DNA of 64,000 bases from Cronobacter dublinensis subsp. dublinensis LMG 23823 (GCF_001277235.1 NZ_CP012266.1:62001-126000); one strand, 5' to 3'; shown: positions 1 to 8,425, counted from the first letter of the stretch. Program-made: numbers and translations. Notes: generated by a model not told the origin, from the sequence alone.

Positions 1-531
1 TTTATTGAAGAGCCGGTATTAGCCGAGCAGGCGGAATATTATCCGCGTCTCGCCGCGCAAACGCATATTCCGATCGCGGCAGGCGAACGCATGTTCTCGC
101 GCTTTGAATTTAAACGCGTGCTCGAAGCAGGCGGCCTCGCCATTCTCCAGCCCGATTTATCGCACGCGGGCGGTATTACCGAATGCGCGAAAATCGCCGC
201 GATGGCGGAAGCCTATGACGTTGGCCTCGCGCCGCACTGCCCGTTGGGCCCTGTTGCCCTGGCGGCCTGCCTGCATGTGGATTTCATCTCGCGCAACGCG
301 GTATTCCAGGAGCAGAGCATGGGCATCCACTATAACCAGGGCGCAGAGCTGCTTGATTTCGTTAAAAATAAAGACGATTTCAAAATGGAAGGCGGCTACT
401 TCCAGCCGTTGATGAAGCCGGGCCTGGGTGTCGAGATCGATGAAGAGCAGGTCGTTGAGCGCAGCAAACAGTGCGCAGACTGGCGTAATCCTTTGTGGCG
501 GCATGCCGATGGCTCCGTCGCCGAATGGTAA
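1..531 (+). CDS. dgoD: D-galactonate dehydratase, C-terminal part
   Basis: Enolase-superfamily enzyme that dehydrates D-galactonate to 2-keto-3-deoxygalactonate in the De Ley-Doudoroff-type galactonate pathway, cytoplasmic. The frame is open from base 1 and the first residues read FIEEPVLAEQAEYYPRLA, so the gene begins before the window; about 176 residues are present. Conserved blocks seen are AGERMFSR, ILQPDLSHAGGITE and LAPHCPLGP, the last holding the active-site His of the family, and the end WRNPLWRHADGSVAEW closely resembles E. coli DgoD as I remember it. dgoT lies downstream on the same strand, as in E. coli. The Met at 91 is internal, not the start. Confidence 0.95.
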   Translation, partial: FIEEPVLAEQAEYYPRLAAQTHIPIAAGERMFSRFEFKRVLEAGGLAILQPDLSHAGGITECAKIAAMAEAYDVGLAPHCPLGPVALAACLHVDFISRNAVFQEQSMGIHYNQGAELLDFVKNKDDFKMEGGYFQPLMKPGLGVEIDEEQVVERSKQCADWRNPLWRHADGSVAEW

Positions 532-673
532 TGCCCGTCCTATTTCGCGCTGCAACGGCGTTGGCTGCGTTAATTCGCCGTCTTGTTGCAATACGAACTA
601 TTCAGGACATCGCGCGTTATTACCACGTGAATATTTAGCGCGCTGCGCGTAATCATTAAATAAAAAGTCTGTT

Positions 674-703
674 GTAGGCCCGGTCAGCGACGCGCCGCCG
701 GGC
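674..703. repeat. REP-like palindromic element
   Basis: A GC-rich imperfect palindrome, starting GTAGGCCCGG and ending GCCGCCGGGC, sits in the 259-bp gap between dgoD and dgoT. The layout resembles enterobacterial REP units, which often lie between genes of one operon and can stabilise upstream mRNA. Only one copy was noticed in the window, so the family assignment is tentative. Confidence 0.45.
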
Positions 704-790
704 GGTAAACCCAATATAAAAACACACCCTCTGTATTTTACAGGGCATGGTGAGGTGCCTCGCTATGCCTTATTCTGGAGACAGAACGTG

Positions 791-2083
791 ATGGATATTT
801 CTGTAACGGCTGCAAAACCCGGACGTCGTCGTTATCTGACGCTCGCGATGATATTTATTACCGTGGTGATTTGTTATGTCGACCGCGCTAATTTAGCGGT
901 AGCGTCGGCGCATATTCAGGAAGAATTCGGCATCAGCAAAGCGGAAATGGGCTACGTCTTTTCCGCCTTCGCCTGGCTCTATACGCTCTGCCAGATCCCC
1001 GGCGGCTGGTTTTTAGACCGTATCGGCTCGCGCCTGACCTACTTCATCGCGATTTTCGGCTGGTCAGTGGCGACGCTCTTTCAGGGCTTCGCGACCGGAC
1101 TGCTCTCGCTGATTGGTCTTCGTGCCATCACCGGCGTGTTCGAAGCGCCCGCATTCCCGACCAATAACCGCATGGTCACCAGCTGGTTCCCGGAACATGA
1201 GCGCGCCTCGGCGGTTGGCTTTTATACCTCCGGGCAGTTCGTCGGGCTCGCGTTCCTCACGCCGCTACTTATCTGGATCCAGGAGCTGCTGAGCTGGCAC
1301 TGGGTGTTTATCGTCACCGGCGGTATTGGGATCCTCTGGTCGCTGGTCTGGTTTAAAGTGTACCAGCCGCCGCGCCTTACTAAAGGCATCAGCCAGGCGG
1401 AGCTCGATTACATTCGCGACGGCGGCGGTCTCGTGGACGGCGACGCGCCCGCAACGAAAGCCGAACGCCAGCCGCTCTCCCGCGCCGACTGGAAACTGGT
1501 GTTTCATCGCAAACTGATTGGCGTCTACCTCGGCCAGTTTGCAGTCACGTCCACGCTCTGGTTCTTCCTCACCTGGTTTCCGAACTATTTAACCCAGGAA
1601 AAGGGCATCACGGCGCTCAAGGCGGGCTTTATGACCACCGTGCCGTTCCTCGCCGCGTTCTTCGGCGTGCTGCTCTCAGGCTGGCTCGCGGATAAGCTGG
1701 TGAAAAAAGGGTTTTCGCTTGGCGTGGCGCGTAAAACGCCGATTATCTGCGGCCTGTTAATCTCCACCTGCATCATGGGCGCCAACTACACCAACGATCC
1801 GACCTGGATTGTCGTGCTGATGGCGCTGGCGTTCTTCGGCAACGGTTTTGCATCGATCACCTGGTCGCTGGTCTCGTCGCTGGCCCCGATGCGCCTGATT
1901 GGCCTGACCGGCGGCATGTTTAACTTCGTGGGCGGGCTGGGTGGCATCACCGTACCGCTGGTGATCGGCTATCTGGCGCAGGATTACGGCTTCGGCCCGG
2001 CGCTGGTATACATCTCGGTCGTCGCGCTTATCGGCGCGCTCTCTTACATCCTGCTGGTGGGCGAAGTGAAACGCGTGGGCTGA
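791..2083 (+). CDS. dgoT: D-galactonate:H+ symporter (MFS, anion:cation symporter family)
   Basis: Inner-membrane major facilitator transporter importing D-galactonate with protons. The 430-residue protein matches the usual DgoT length and shows about twelve hydrophobic segments. The first half carries TVVICYVDRANLAVASAHI and GWFLDRIGSR; a central hydrophilic loop (GGGLVDGDAP, about residues 210-240) is typical of the family. ATG 791 is preferred over an in-frame upstream TTG at 755 because the protein then begins MDISVTAAKPGRRRY, as in E. coli DgoT, with GGAGACAGAAC upstream. It follows dgoD and so probably belongs to the dgo operon, whose regulator DgoR is outside the window. Confidence 0.95.
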   Translation: MDISVTAAKPGRRRYLTLAMIFITVVICYVDRANLAVASAHIQEEFGISKAEMGYVFSAFAWLYTLCQIPGGWFLDRIGSRLTYFIAIFGWSVATLFQGFATGLLSLIGLRAITGVFEAPAFPTNNRMVTSWFPEHERASAVGFYTSGQFVGLAFLTPLLIWIQELLSWHWVFIVTGGIGILWSLVWFKVYQPPRLTKGISQAELDYIRDGGGLVDGDAPATKAERQPLSRADWKLVFHRKLIGVYLGQFAVTSTLWFFLTWFPNYLTQEKGITALKAGFMTTVPFLAAFFGVLLSGWLADKLVKKGFSLGVARKTPIICGLLISTCIMGANYTNDPTWIVVLMALAFFGNGFASITWSLVSSLAPMRLIGLTGGMFNFVGGLGGITVPLVIGYLAQDYGFGPALVYISVVALIGALSYILLVGEVKRVG

Positions 2084-2216
2084 GGCCCGTCATGGAGGGC
2101 AGGGACGCCTGCGACGGAATGCACAGCGCGCGCCGCCTTCACCGGCGCGTAGAGTATCGACTGATAACAATCATAAACCTGCCGGGTTTACCACGGCAGG
2201 AAACGAGGGTTCTGCT

Positions 2217-3536
2217 ATGCATACCGATCTGTACTCGACCACCCTGCGGCAGCTCAACGCGAAGATAATCCCGTTTATTATCCTCTGCTACTTTGTCGCT
2301 AATCTCGATAAAACCAACATCTCCATCGCGGCGCTGCAAATGAACGCCGACCTCGGCCTGAGCGCCAGCATGTATGGCCTCGGCGTCGGCATGTTCTACA
2401 TCTCCTACATCATTTTTGAAATCCCGAGCAACGTCATCATGACGAAGGTGGGCGCGCGCGTCTGGATTGCACGCATCATGATTACCTGGGGCATCGTCAG
2501 CGCCGGGATGTCGCTGGTGCAGACGCCGACGCAGCTTTACGTGATGCGCTTTTTGCTTGGCATGGCCGAGGCGGGCTTTACGCCAGGCATCATCTACTAC
2601 ATCTCCTGCTGGTTTCCCAAAAGCAACCGCGCGCGGGCGATGTCGTTTTTCTATATGGGCTCGGTGATGGCCTCGATAATCGGCCTGCCGATTTCCGGCT
2701 CTATCCTTAACATGCACGGCATCGCGGATATCGCGGGCTGGCGCTGGCTCTTCGCCATCGAAGGCATTCCGGCCATCGTGCTCGGCATCATGGTGCTGTG
2801 GCGGCTGCCGCAGTCGCCGGATCACGCGCCGTGGCTCTCCGGCGAGCAGAAAAGCTGGCTGAAGGCGCAGCTCGCGCGCGATAACATTGGTGTGGAAGTT
2901 GGCAGTAATCACAGCTGGCTTAGCGCGCTCAAAAACAAAACCGTGCTGCTGCTGAGCCTGGTCTGGTTTCTGCAGGCGTTCGGGTCTATCGGCATTACGC
3001 TGTTTCTGCCGCTTATCATCAAAAGCATGGCGAGCGAGCAGAGCAACATCGTGATAAGCCTGCTCTCGGCCGTACCGTTTATCGCCGCTTGTCTGTTTAT
3101 GTATCTCAACGGTCGCCATTCGGACACCACGCGTGAGCGCGCCTGGCATCTCGGCTTACCGTTGATTATCTCCGGCGTGTCGCTCGCCATCGCTATTTAC
3201 ACCAGCAACCTGCTGGTGGCGTATGGCCTGCTGGTGCTGACCGTGGGCTTTAATTTCGCGCTGACGCCGATTTTCTGGGCGGTAACGACCGAGAAACTGG
3301 CGGGCGTGGCGGCAGCGGCATCCATCGCGTTTATCAACACCGTGGCGAATTTCGTCGGTCTCGGCCTGCCGCCGGTGCTTGGCAAAATCAAAGATGCGAC
3401 GGACAGCTACCACTACGGGCTGTTGATTGTGGCGGTGGCGCTGATCCTGGGCGGCATTATCGGTGTGCTGGTGTCACGCCCAGCCCGCCCCGGCGCGCCG
3501 CAGCAACCGGCCTCACTGAAACAGGAGTCACGATGA
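2217..3536 (+). CDS. MFS transporter, probable organic/sugar-acid anion symporter
   Basis: A 439-residue twelve-helix transporter of the anion:cation symporter family. The N-terminal signature FVANLDKTNISIAALQMNAD and the segment IFEIPSNVIMTKVGARVWI resemble tartrate- and hydroxyphenylacetate-type permeases. The start is ATG 2217 behind GAAACGAGGG. Its stop overlaps the start of the following 2-hydroxyacid dehydrogenase (ATGA at 3533-3536), implying translational coupling and a shared substrate, perhaps a 2-hydroxy or 2-keto acid. The exact substrate cannot be told from sequence. I recall no such pair between dgoT and yidR in E. coli K-12, so it may be an accessory insertion. Confidence 0.85.
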   Translation: MHTDLYSTTLRQLNAKIIPFIILCYFVANLDKTNISIAALQMNADLGLSASMYGLGVGMFYISYIIFEIPSNVIMTKVGARVWIARIMITWGIVSAGMSLVQTPTQLYVMRFLLGMAEAGFTPGIIYYISCWFPKSNRARAMSFFYMGSVMASIIGLPISGSILNMHGIADIAGWRWLFAIEGIPAIVLGIMVLWRLPQSPDHAPWLSGEQKSWLKAQLARDNIGVEVGSNHSWLSALKNKTVLLLSLVWFLQAFGSIGITLFLPLIIKSMASEQSNIVISLLSAVPFIAACLFMYLNGRHSDTTRERAWHLGLPLIISGVSLAIAIYTSNLLVAYGLLVLTVGFNFALTPIFWAVTTEKLAGVAAAASIAFINTVANFVGLGLPPVLGKIKDATDSYHYGLLIVAVALILGGIIGVLVSRPARPGAPQQPASLKQESR

Positions 3537-4465
3537 AACAGACCGTTCTGAAACACGCTTATCTGCCGGATGCGCTTACCGACGCATTGCGCGAGCGGTA
3601 TACGCTTTGCGAGTACGCCAGCATGACAAACCGCGAATTTGCCACGATAGCGGGGGAGGTCACGGTACTGGTGACCAACGGCGAGGCCGTGGTGACGCGT
3701 GAGTTTATCGCGACGCTGCCTGCGCTCAGACTGATTGCGGTGTTTGGCGTCGGCTATGACGGGGTGGACGTGGCGGCGGCGCGCGATCGCGGCGTGCAGG
3801 TGACCCACACGCCGGGCGTGCTGACTGACGATGTCGCCGACCTCGCCATCGGCCTGATGCTGGCGACGTCGCGCCGGATCGTGGCGGCGCAGCGGTTTAT
3901 CGAACAGGGCGGCTGGCGGCAGGGCGGTTTTCCGTGGACGCGCAAAGTCTCCGGCGCGCGGCTCGGTATCTTCGGCATGGGCCGCATCGGCCAGGCCATC
4001 GCCCGTCGCGCGCAGGCGTTCGATATGACAATCCGCTATACCAGCCGCCATGCGCAGCCTGCATTGCCGTACCCTTTTGTGCCGGATTTACGCGAGCTGG
4101 CGCAGGAGAGCGATTTCCTGATGCTCTGCGCGCCTGGCGGCGACGCGACACGCGGCGTGGTCAATGCGGCGGTGCTGGCGGCGCTCGGGCCGCAGGGCAT
4201 GCTGATAAACGTTGGGCGCGGCAGCGTGGTGGATGAGACCGCGCTGATGGCGGCGCTGGACAGCGGCACGATTGCGGGCGCGGGGCTGGATGTCTTCACG
4301 GATGAGCCGAACGTGCCCGCCGCCCTGCAACAGCGCGACAACGTGGTCATCACGCCGCATATGGCGAGCGCGACGTGGGAAACGCGGCGGGAGATGTCGC
4401 GGCTGGTGCTGGAGAACGTCAACGCCTGTTTTGCCGGCGAGCCGCTCATTACGCCGGTGCCGTGA
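3533..4465 (+). CDS. D-isomer-specific 2-hydroxyacid dehydrogenase
   Basis: NAD(P)-dependent cytoplasmic oxidoreductase interconverting 2-keto acids and D-2-hydroxyacids. The 310-residue length is normal for the hydroxypyruvate/glyoxylate reductase branch. The Rossmann glycine motif GMGRIG is at residues 148-153. The family catalytic residues are visible: Arg229 in NVGRGSVVDE, Glu258 in DVFTDEPNVP and His276 in ITPHMAS. It overlaps the preceding transporter gene by 4 bp, so uptake and oxidation or reduction of one substrate are probably coupled. A hairpin terminator follows at 4491. It could be annotated as ghrB-like, but the substrate is unproven and no symbol is assigned. Confidence 0.9.
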   Translation: MKQTVLKHAYLPDALTDALRERYTLCEYASMTNREFATIAGEVTVLVTNGEAVVTREFIATLPALRLIAVFGVGYDGVDVAAARDRGVQVTHTPGVLTDDVADLAIGLMLATSRRIVAAQRFIEQGGWRQGGFPWTRKVSGARLGIFGMGRIGQAIARRAQAFDMTIRYTSRHAQPALPYPFVPDLRELAQESDFLMLCAPGGDATRGVVNAAVLAALGPQGMLINVGRGSVVDETALMAALDSGTIAGAGLDVFTDEPNVPAALQQRDNVVITPHMASATWETRREMSRLVLENVNACFAGEPLITPVP

Positions 4466-4490
4466 TAGGCTTTTTTCGCGGAATCTTTTA

Positions 4491-4522
4491 CCCTGAGGCC
4501 TTCTTTGGCTTCAGGGTTTTCT
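4491..4522 (+). terminator. Intrinsic terminator overlapping the yidR ribosome-binding region
   Basis: CCCTGAGGCC (4491-4500) pairs with GGCTTCAGGG (4507-4516) across a 6-nt loop with one G-T pair, followed by TTTTCTCTT. It would end the dehydrogenase transcript. The 3' arm supplies the only purine-rich sequence (AGGG) near the yidR start, so the hairpin may also limit read-through translation of yidR. Confidence 0.7.
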
Positions 4523-4526
4523 CTTG

Positions 4527-5777
4527 ATGAAACAGCTCACGTTCGCCCCGCGTCACCATCAGCTCACCAATATCAACGTCTGGACCCCGGACAGCCGCTG
4601 GCTCGCCTTTGACGTGCGTCCGTCCGGCGCGTCGTTTACCGGCGAAACCATTGAGCGCGTCAATGTGGAAACCGGCGAAGTCGAGGTGATTTATCGCGGC
4701 CGCGAGGGCGCGCATGTGGGCGTGGTGACGGTGAGCCCGACGGCGGAGCGGTACGTATTCATTCACGGGCCGGAAAACCCGGATGACGCCTGGCGCTACG
4801 ATTTTCACCATCGTCGCGGCGTGGTGGTGGAAAACGGCGTGGCGCGGAATCTCGATGCGATGGCGATTACGCCGCCGTTCACCCCCGGCGCGCTGCGCGG
4901 CGGCAGCCATGTGCATGTCTTCAGTCCGGACGGCGCGTGGCTGAGCTTTACCTATAACGACCACGTGCTGCATGAACGCGATCCGGCGCTCGATTTGCGC
5001 AACGTCGGCGTGGCGCTGCCGTTCGGCCCGGTGACGCCTGAAATACATCATCCGCGTGAATATGCTGGCAGCCACTGGTGCGCGCTGGTGAGCCGCACCA
5101 CGCCTGCGCCGCGCCCCGGCAGCGATGAGATCAACCGCGCCTATGAAGAGGGCTGGGTGGGCCATCACGGTTATCAAAAAGCGGACGGCAGCTGGCAGCC
5201 GCGCGCGCTGGCGTTTATTGGCGATACGCTGACGCTGGCGGGTGTCAAAGCGCCGGAGCTGTTTATCGTTGATTTACCGCAAGAAGAGGCAGTATGGAAG
5301 CAGGCATTTCCCGGCAGCGAAACCACCATGCCCGCGCCGCCAGCGGGCGTTACGCAGCGCCGACTCACCTTCACCCATGACCGCCGCTATCCGGGGCTTG
5401 CCACCACGCCGCGCCATTGGGTGCGCAGCAACCCGCAGGGCACCGCGATTGCGTTTCTGATGAAGGATGATAACGGCGTGGCGCAGCTGTGGCTGATATC
5501 GCCGCAGGGCGGCGAGCCGCGTCAGGTGACGCATGACGCGTATGGCGTGGGCTCGGCGTTTAGCTGGCACCCGTCGGGCGACGCGCTCGGGTTTATGCAG
5601 CGCAACCGGATTGTGCTGTGCGATGCGCAAACGGGGGCGTTAACGGCGCTGACGCCGCCACAAACCGACCCTATCTCCGCCGATGCCGTGGTGATATCGC
5701 CGGACGGCAGGCGCATCGCCTGGATGCAGGAGACAGACGGCTTGCGCCAGCTGTGGATGACGGAAACGGGGCGCTGA
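4527..5777 (+). CDS. yidR: YidR family protein (DUF3748, TolB-like beta-propeller)
   Basis: A 416-residue protein of unknown function, similar along its length to E. coli YidR as I remember it. WD40/TolB-like propeller blades are visible as repeated SPDG or SPQG turns, for example VFSPDGAWLSFTYND, LWLISPQGGEPRQVTHD and VISPDGRRIAWMQ. No signal peptide is seen, so it is predicted cytoplasmic. ATG 4527 is chosen; an adjacent TTG at 4524 is possible. It is convergent with yidQ, the two stop codons directly abutting at 5777/5778. YidR-like proteins resemble oligogalacturonate-lyase-type propellers, but no enzymatic activity can be claimed. Confidence 0.88.
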   Translation: MKQLTFAPRHHQLTNINVWTPDSRWLAFDVRPSGASFTGETIERVNVETGEVEVIYRGREGAHVGVVTVSPTAERYVFIHGPENPDDAWRYDFHHRRGVVVENGVARNLDAMAITPPFTPGALRGGSHVHVFSPDGAWLSFTYNDHVLHERDPALDLRNVGVALPFGPVTPEIHHPREYAGSHWCALVSRTTPAPRPGSDEINRAYEEGWVGHHGYQKADGSWQPRALAFIGDTLTLAGVKAPELFIVDLPQEEAVWKQAFPGSETTMPAPPAGVTQRRLTFTHDRRYPGLATTPRHWVRSNPQGTAIAFLMKDDNGVAQLWLISPQGGEPRQVTHDAYGVGSAFSWHPSGDALGFMQRNRIVLCDAQTGALTALTPPQTDPISADAVVISPDGRRIAWMQETDGLRQLWMTETGR

Positions 5778-6104
5778 TCAGGGCGCGGGCGGGATCACGG
5801 CGTTAATCGCGAAGGACTTCTTTTCGCTCTCTTCCACCTGCGATTTCACCGATTTATCGGTACGGAAGGCATCCCACGGGATCAGGAGCGTATCCATCAC
5901 CGCCGTGAAGGGGAGATCGAGCGCCACCAGCGGCTTTAAGCCCCAACTGGTGTCGTCGTCGCCCAGCATCGTCGCGCTGGCGCGCGTGCCGGGGTAATAC
6001 CCCTGCTCGCCGCCGCCGGTGTGCGACATGACGCTGGAGCAGCCGCAAAGCAGCATTACGCCGCCGCCAAAAAGCACTTTCCCGAGAGTATTGTTCATTT
6101 TCAT
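5778..6104 (-). CDS. yidQ: YidQ family lipoprotein (DUF1375)
   Basis: Small envelope protein of about 108 residues. The N-terminus has a hydrophobic signal ending in a lipobox (GVMLLCGCSSVMSH), so it is a predicted lipoprotein, followed by YYPGTRASATMLGDDDTSWG and a hydrophobic DLPFTAVMDTLLIPWDAFR typical of DUF1375. The start is taken at ATG 6104; ATG 6098 is an alternative and TTG/ATG codons further upstream are less likely. Function unknown. It lies between yidR and ibpA as in E. coli, on the opposite strand to both. Confidence 0.88.
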   Translation of the reverse strand: MKMNNTLGKVLFGGGVMLLCGCSSVMSHTGGGEQGYYPGTRASATMLGDDDTSWGLKPLVALDLPFTAVMDTLLIPWDAFRTDKSVKSQVEESEKKSFAINAVIPPAP

Positions 6105-6279
6105 TCTTCTTTTATGTTGTCGCACCGCAGGCGTCAGCCATGAGATATAACGCCCCTGAATCAGAATGAATAGCGCGCCTTAGCCGTCCTGTGGCAGCGC
6201 TCGCAGTTTAGCATTAGTTGCTGTTATTCCCAGTCTACGCAAAGAAATGTAAATCGCCAAAAAAAGGCCGATTTCGGCC

Positions 6280-6307
6280 CTTGAAAAGCCGCAGACCGCA
6301 CCCATTT
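6280..6307 (+). promoter_or_regulatory. Sigma-32 heat-shock promoter of ibpA-ibpB
   Basis: CTTGAAA at 6280-6286 and CCCATTT at 6301-6307, separated by 14 bases, fit the RpoH consensus (CTTGAAA, spacer 13-15, CCCCATnT) almost exactly. It lies about 100 bases ahead of ibpA and matches the known heat-shock control of this operon. The 305-bp gap between yidQ and ibpA holds only this promoter, the leader and the yidQ upstream region. Confidence 0.88.
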
Positions 6308-6409
6308 TTTGGAATGTGGAGACAGGAAGCACGCCGAACGGGTCTTCCGCCACAGCCGCCTGTCCTTTGAGGAGGGCGATGTTAAACCTCGCTGATTTCA
6401 GGAGTATGT
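6308..6409 (+). promoter_or_regulatory. ROSE-like RNA thermometer, ibpA leader
   Basis: The roughly 100-nt leader contains several hairpin-forming blocks (for example GGCGGCTG complementarity around 6350-6365) and ends CTCGCTGATTTCAGGAGTATGT just before the ATG. GCTG/CAG complementarity flanks and occludes the AGGAG ribosome-binding site, the arrangement known for ROSE elements in enterobacterial ibpA. Heat would melt the helix and expose the site. The call rests on position and this pairing; no folding was run. Confidence 0.75.
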
Positions 6410-6826
6410 ATGCGTAACTTTGATTTATCTCCGCTGTATCGTTCCGCCATCGGTTTTGACCGTCTTTTCAACCTGCTTGAGAACAACCAGAGCCAGAGCA
6501 ACGGCGGCTACCCTCCGTACAACGTCGAGCTGGTGGATGAAAACCACTACCGTATCGCCATTGCCGTGGCAGGCTTTGCCGAAAGCGAGCTGGAGATCAC
6601 CGCACAGGACAACCTGCTGGTGGTGAAAGGCTCCCATGCGCCTGAGCAGAAAGAGCGTACCTATCTCTACCAGGGGATTGCCGAGCGCAACTTCGAACGC
6701 AAATTCCAGCTGGCCGAAAACATCTTCGTGCGTGGCGCTAACCTCGTGAACGGCCTGCTCTACATCGAGCTTGAGCGCGTGATCCCGGAAGCGAAAAAAC
6801 CGCGCCGTATCGAAATCGGTAACTAA
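6410..6826 (+). CDS. ibpA: Small heat-shock protein IbpA
   Basis: Holdase chaperone of the alpha-crystallin family that coats aggregating proteins and inclusion bodies for later DnaK/ClpB rescue. The 138 residues begin MRNFDLSPLYRSAIGFDRLF, as in E. coli IbpA. The alpha-crystallin domain (about 35-125) contains YPPYNVELVDENHYRI and NGLLYIELERVIPE, and the short C-tail has the I-x-I type motif in RRIEIGN needed for oligomer contacts. It is first gene of a heat-shock pair with ibpB, preceded by a sigma-32 promoter and thermometer leader. Confidence 0.97.
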   Translation: MRNFDLSPLYRSAIGFDRLFNLLENNQSQSNGGYPPYNVELVDENHYRIAIAVAGFAESELEITAQDNLLVVKGSHAPEQKERTYLYQGIAERNFERKFQLAENIFVRGANLVNGLLYIELERVIPEAKKPRRIEIGN

Positions 6827-6936
6827 TTTCCTGGGGCCGCTGCGGCGGCCTTAACTGTCGTCTCGTGCTCGCCGAACGGGAGCACAGCCAGTACACGCAC
6901 TGGCGTTTTCACTCGCTTCAATGAAGGAGAGATACT

Positions 6937-7428
6937 ATGCGTAACTATGATTTATCCCCGTTTTTCCGTCAGTGGATCGGTTTTGACAAACTGGCCAACG
7001 CGCTGATGAACACCGCCGAAAGCCAGACCTTCCCGCCCTATAACATCGAAAAAAGCGACGATAACCACTATCGCATCACGCTTGCGTTAGCCGGGTTCCG
7101 TCAGGAAGATCTGGAGATCGAACTGGAGCACACGGTACTGCGCGTGAAAGGCACGCCGGTGAAACCGGAAACGGAACCGAAATGGCTCCATCAGGGCCTG
7201 GTTATCCAGCCTTTCAACCTGAGCTTCACGCTTGCTGAGCATATGGAAGTGTCCGGCGCCAGCTTCACCAACGGCCTGCTGCACATCGATCTGGTGCGCA
7301 ACATCCCGGAAGCCCTGGCCCCGCAGCGTATCGCCATCGGCCAGCCGCGTGCTCAGGAGGATGAACGCGTTATCGAGGGCGAACGCCCGGCGCTGAGCCA
7401 CAGCGACAGCAACACCGATAGCCAGTAA
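6937..7428 (+). CDS. ibpB: Small heat-shock protein IbpB
   Basis: Partner of IbpA in aggregate sequestration. The 163-residue protein begins MRNYDLSPFFRQWIGFDKLA and has an alpha-crystallin domain with FPPYNIEKSDDNHYRIT and NGLLHIDLVRNIPE and the C-terminal IxI motif RIAIGQ. It is about 20 residues longer than E. coli IbpB because of an acidic, serine-rich tail (ALSHSDSNTDSQ). The 110-bp spacer ends TTCACTCGCTTCAATGAAGGAGAGA, where CTTCA/TGAAG can pair over the ribosome-binding site, so a second translational thermometer is plausible. It is co-transcribed with ibpA. Confidence 0.96.
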   Translation: MRNYDLSPFFRQWIGFDKLANALMNTAESQTFPPYNIEKSDDNHYRITLALAGFRQEDLEIELEHTVLRVKGTPVKPETEPKWLHQGLVIQPFNLSFTLAEHMEVSGASFTNGLLHIDLVRNIPEALAPQRIAIGQPRAQEDERVIEGERPALSHSDSNTDSQ

Positions 7429-7440
7429 TGGCGTGACGAG

Positions 7441-7468
7441 AAAAGGCCCCCGCAGCGGGGCCTTTTTT
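7441..7468. terminator. Bidirectional intrinsic terminator between ibpB and yidP
   Basis: AAGGCCCC (7443-7450) pairs with GGGGCCTT (7457-7464), followed on the plus strand by a run of six T and preceded by A residues, so it can act for ibpB on the plus strand and for the convergent regulator on the minus strand. Confidence 0.88.
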
Positions 7469-7486
7469 ATGCCTGTCGTGCGGGCA

Positions 7487-8203
7487 TTACACCATGGACG
7501 GGCGAACGCGGTGCAGGTGGTAGTCCACCTGATAATCGCTGGTATTGCGAAACATGACGGAGTAATTGAGGAATTCGCCGTTGTCGCTGTAAGAGAGCGA
7601 GGTAATGCGCAGCAGCGGCGTCTGCTCCTGCACGTTCATCAGCGCGGCCATCTGTTTATCGGCCAGCACCGGCGTCAGGCTTTCATAATTGCCGCTGATG
7701 GTTATCCCGCACTCCTTTTCGATATAGTCAAACTTCGAGCCTTCCAGATGCGCCAGCGACAGGGTGCGAAACAGCTTCACCGGCATATAGCTGTCTTCCA
7801 GCATCAGCGGCTTTCCTTCGACATACCGCACCCGGCGGGAGAAATAGATACGCTCGTTAATCTGTATTCGCAACTGGCTGGCGATGGCAGGCGGCGCGGG
7901 CATCACCTCAAACAGCAACACCTTGCTTTGCACCTCTTTCCCTTGCTGGCGTAACACCTCCACCAGCCCGGTCAGGCTGGTGGTTTCATGATGCACGTCC
8001 TTGCGCGCGACATAGGTGCCGCTGCCGTGGCGGCGGATCACCAACCCCCAGGCGACCAGCAGATCAATGGCTTTGCGAATAGTCATTCGCGCCACGCCAA
8101 ATTCCCGCGCCAGCGCTATCTCGCCCGGCAGCGGGCTACCGACACTGAAATCTGACGAATTCAGGCGCAGACGCAACCTGTCGGCAATGGATTTGTAGAT
8201 CAC
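7487..8203 (-). CDS. yidP: GntR/UTRA family transcriptional regulator (YidP-like)
   Basis: A 238-residue DNA-binding regulator. The N-terminal winged helix-turn-helix (about residues 5-70) shows LPGEIALAREFGVARMTIRK and LVIRRHGSGTYVARKD, the hallmark GntR wing. The rest is a UTRA ligand domain with RRVRYVEGKPLMLEDSYMP. It is divergent from the PTS permease and 6-phospho-alpha-glucosidase genes, so it probably controls them in response to a phosphorylated disaccharide; this is inference from position. E. coli carries yidP next to glvC in the same orientation. yidE, which I recall between ibpB and yidP in E. coli, is absent here. Confidence 0.87.
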   Translation of the reverse strand: MIYKSIADRLRLRLNSSDFSVGSPLPGEIALAREFGVARMTIRKAIDLLVAWGLVIRRHGSGTYVARKDVHHETTSLTGLVEVLRQQGKEVQSKVLLFEVMPAPPAIASQLRIQINERIYFSRRVRYVEGKPLMLEDSYMPVKLFRTLSLAHLEGSKFDYIEKECGITISGNYESLTPVLADKQMAALMNVQEQTPLLRITSLSYSDNGEFLNYSVMFRNTSDYQVDYHLHRVRPSMV

Positions 8204-8425
8204 CTGTAGACCTCTTTACGCCTGTTACCAGGAGGAATGCCCCTGAAGATGTCCATATTTAAGACAAAAAGTAGACCTGACTGTGCAAATTAAAACCATG
8301 AAAGCGATCACGAATCGCAGCGCGGCGGCATGTCCGCGCCAGGGTTAATTTTTATTCTCGCCTCAGGCCAGTAAAAAAACATCAAGGCCTCAAACCCCTA
8401 CAGGTTGTTACATGAGGATTTAAAA
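8204..8425. promoter_or_regulatory. Divergent yidP / glvC control region
   Basis: This gap separates the regulator from the PTS operon. GTAGACCT occurs twice in direct orientation (8206-8213 and 8271-8278) and may be operator half-sites for the GntR protein. A weak CRP-like match (CATGA, six bases, TCACG, within 8297-8316) fits carbon catabolite control, but only seven of ten consensus positions agree. The ribosome-binding site GAGGA lies ahead of ATG 8426. Confidence 0.45.
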
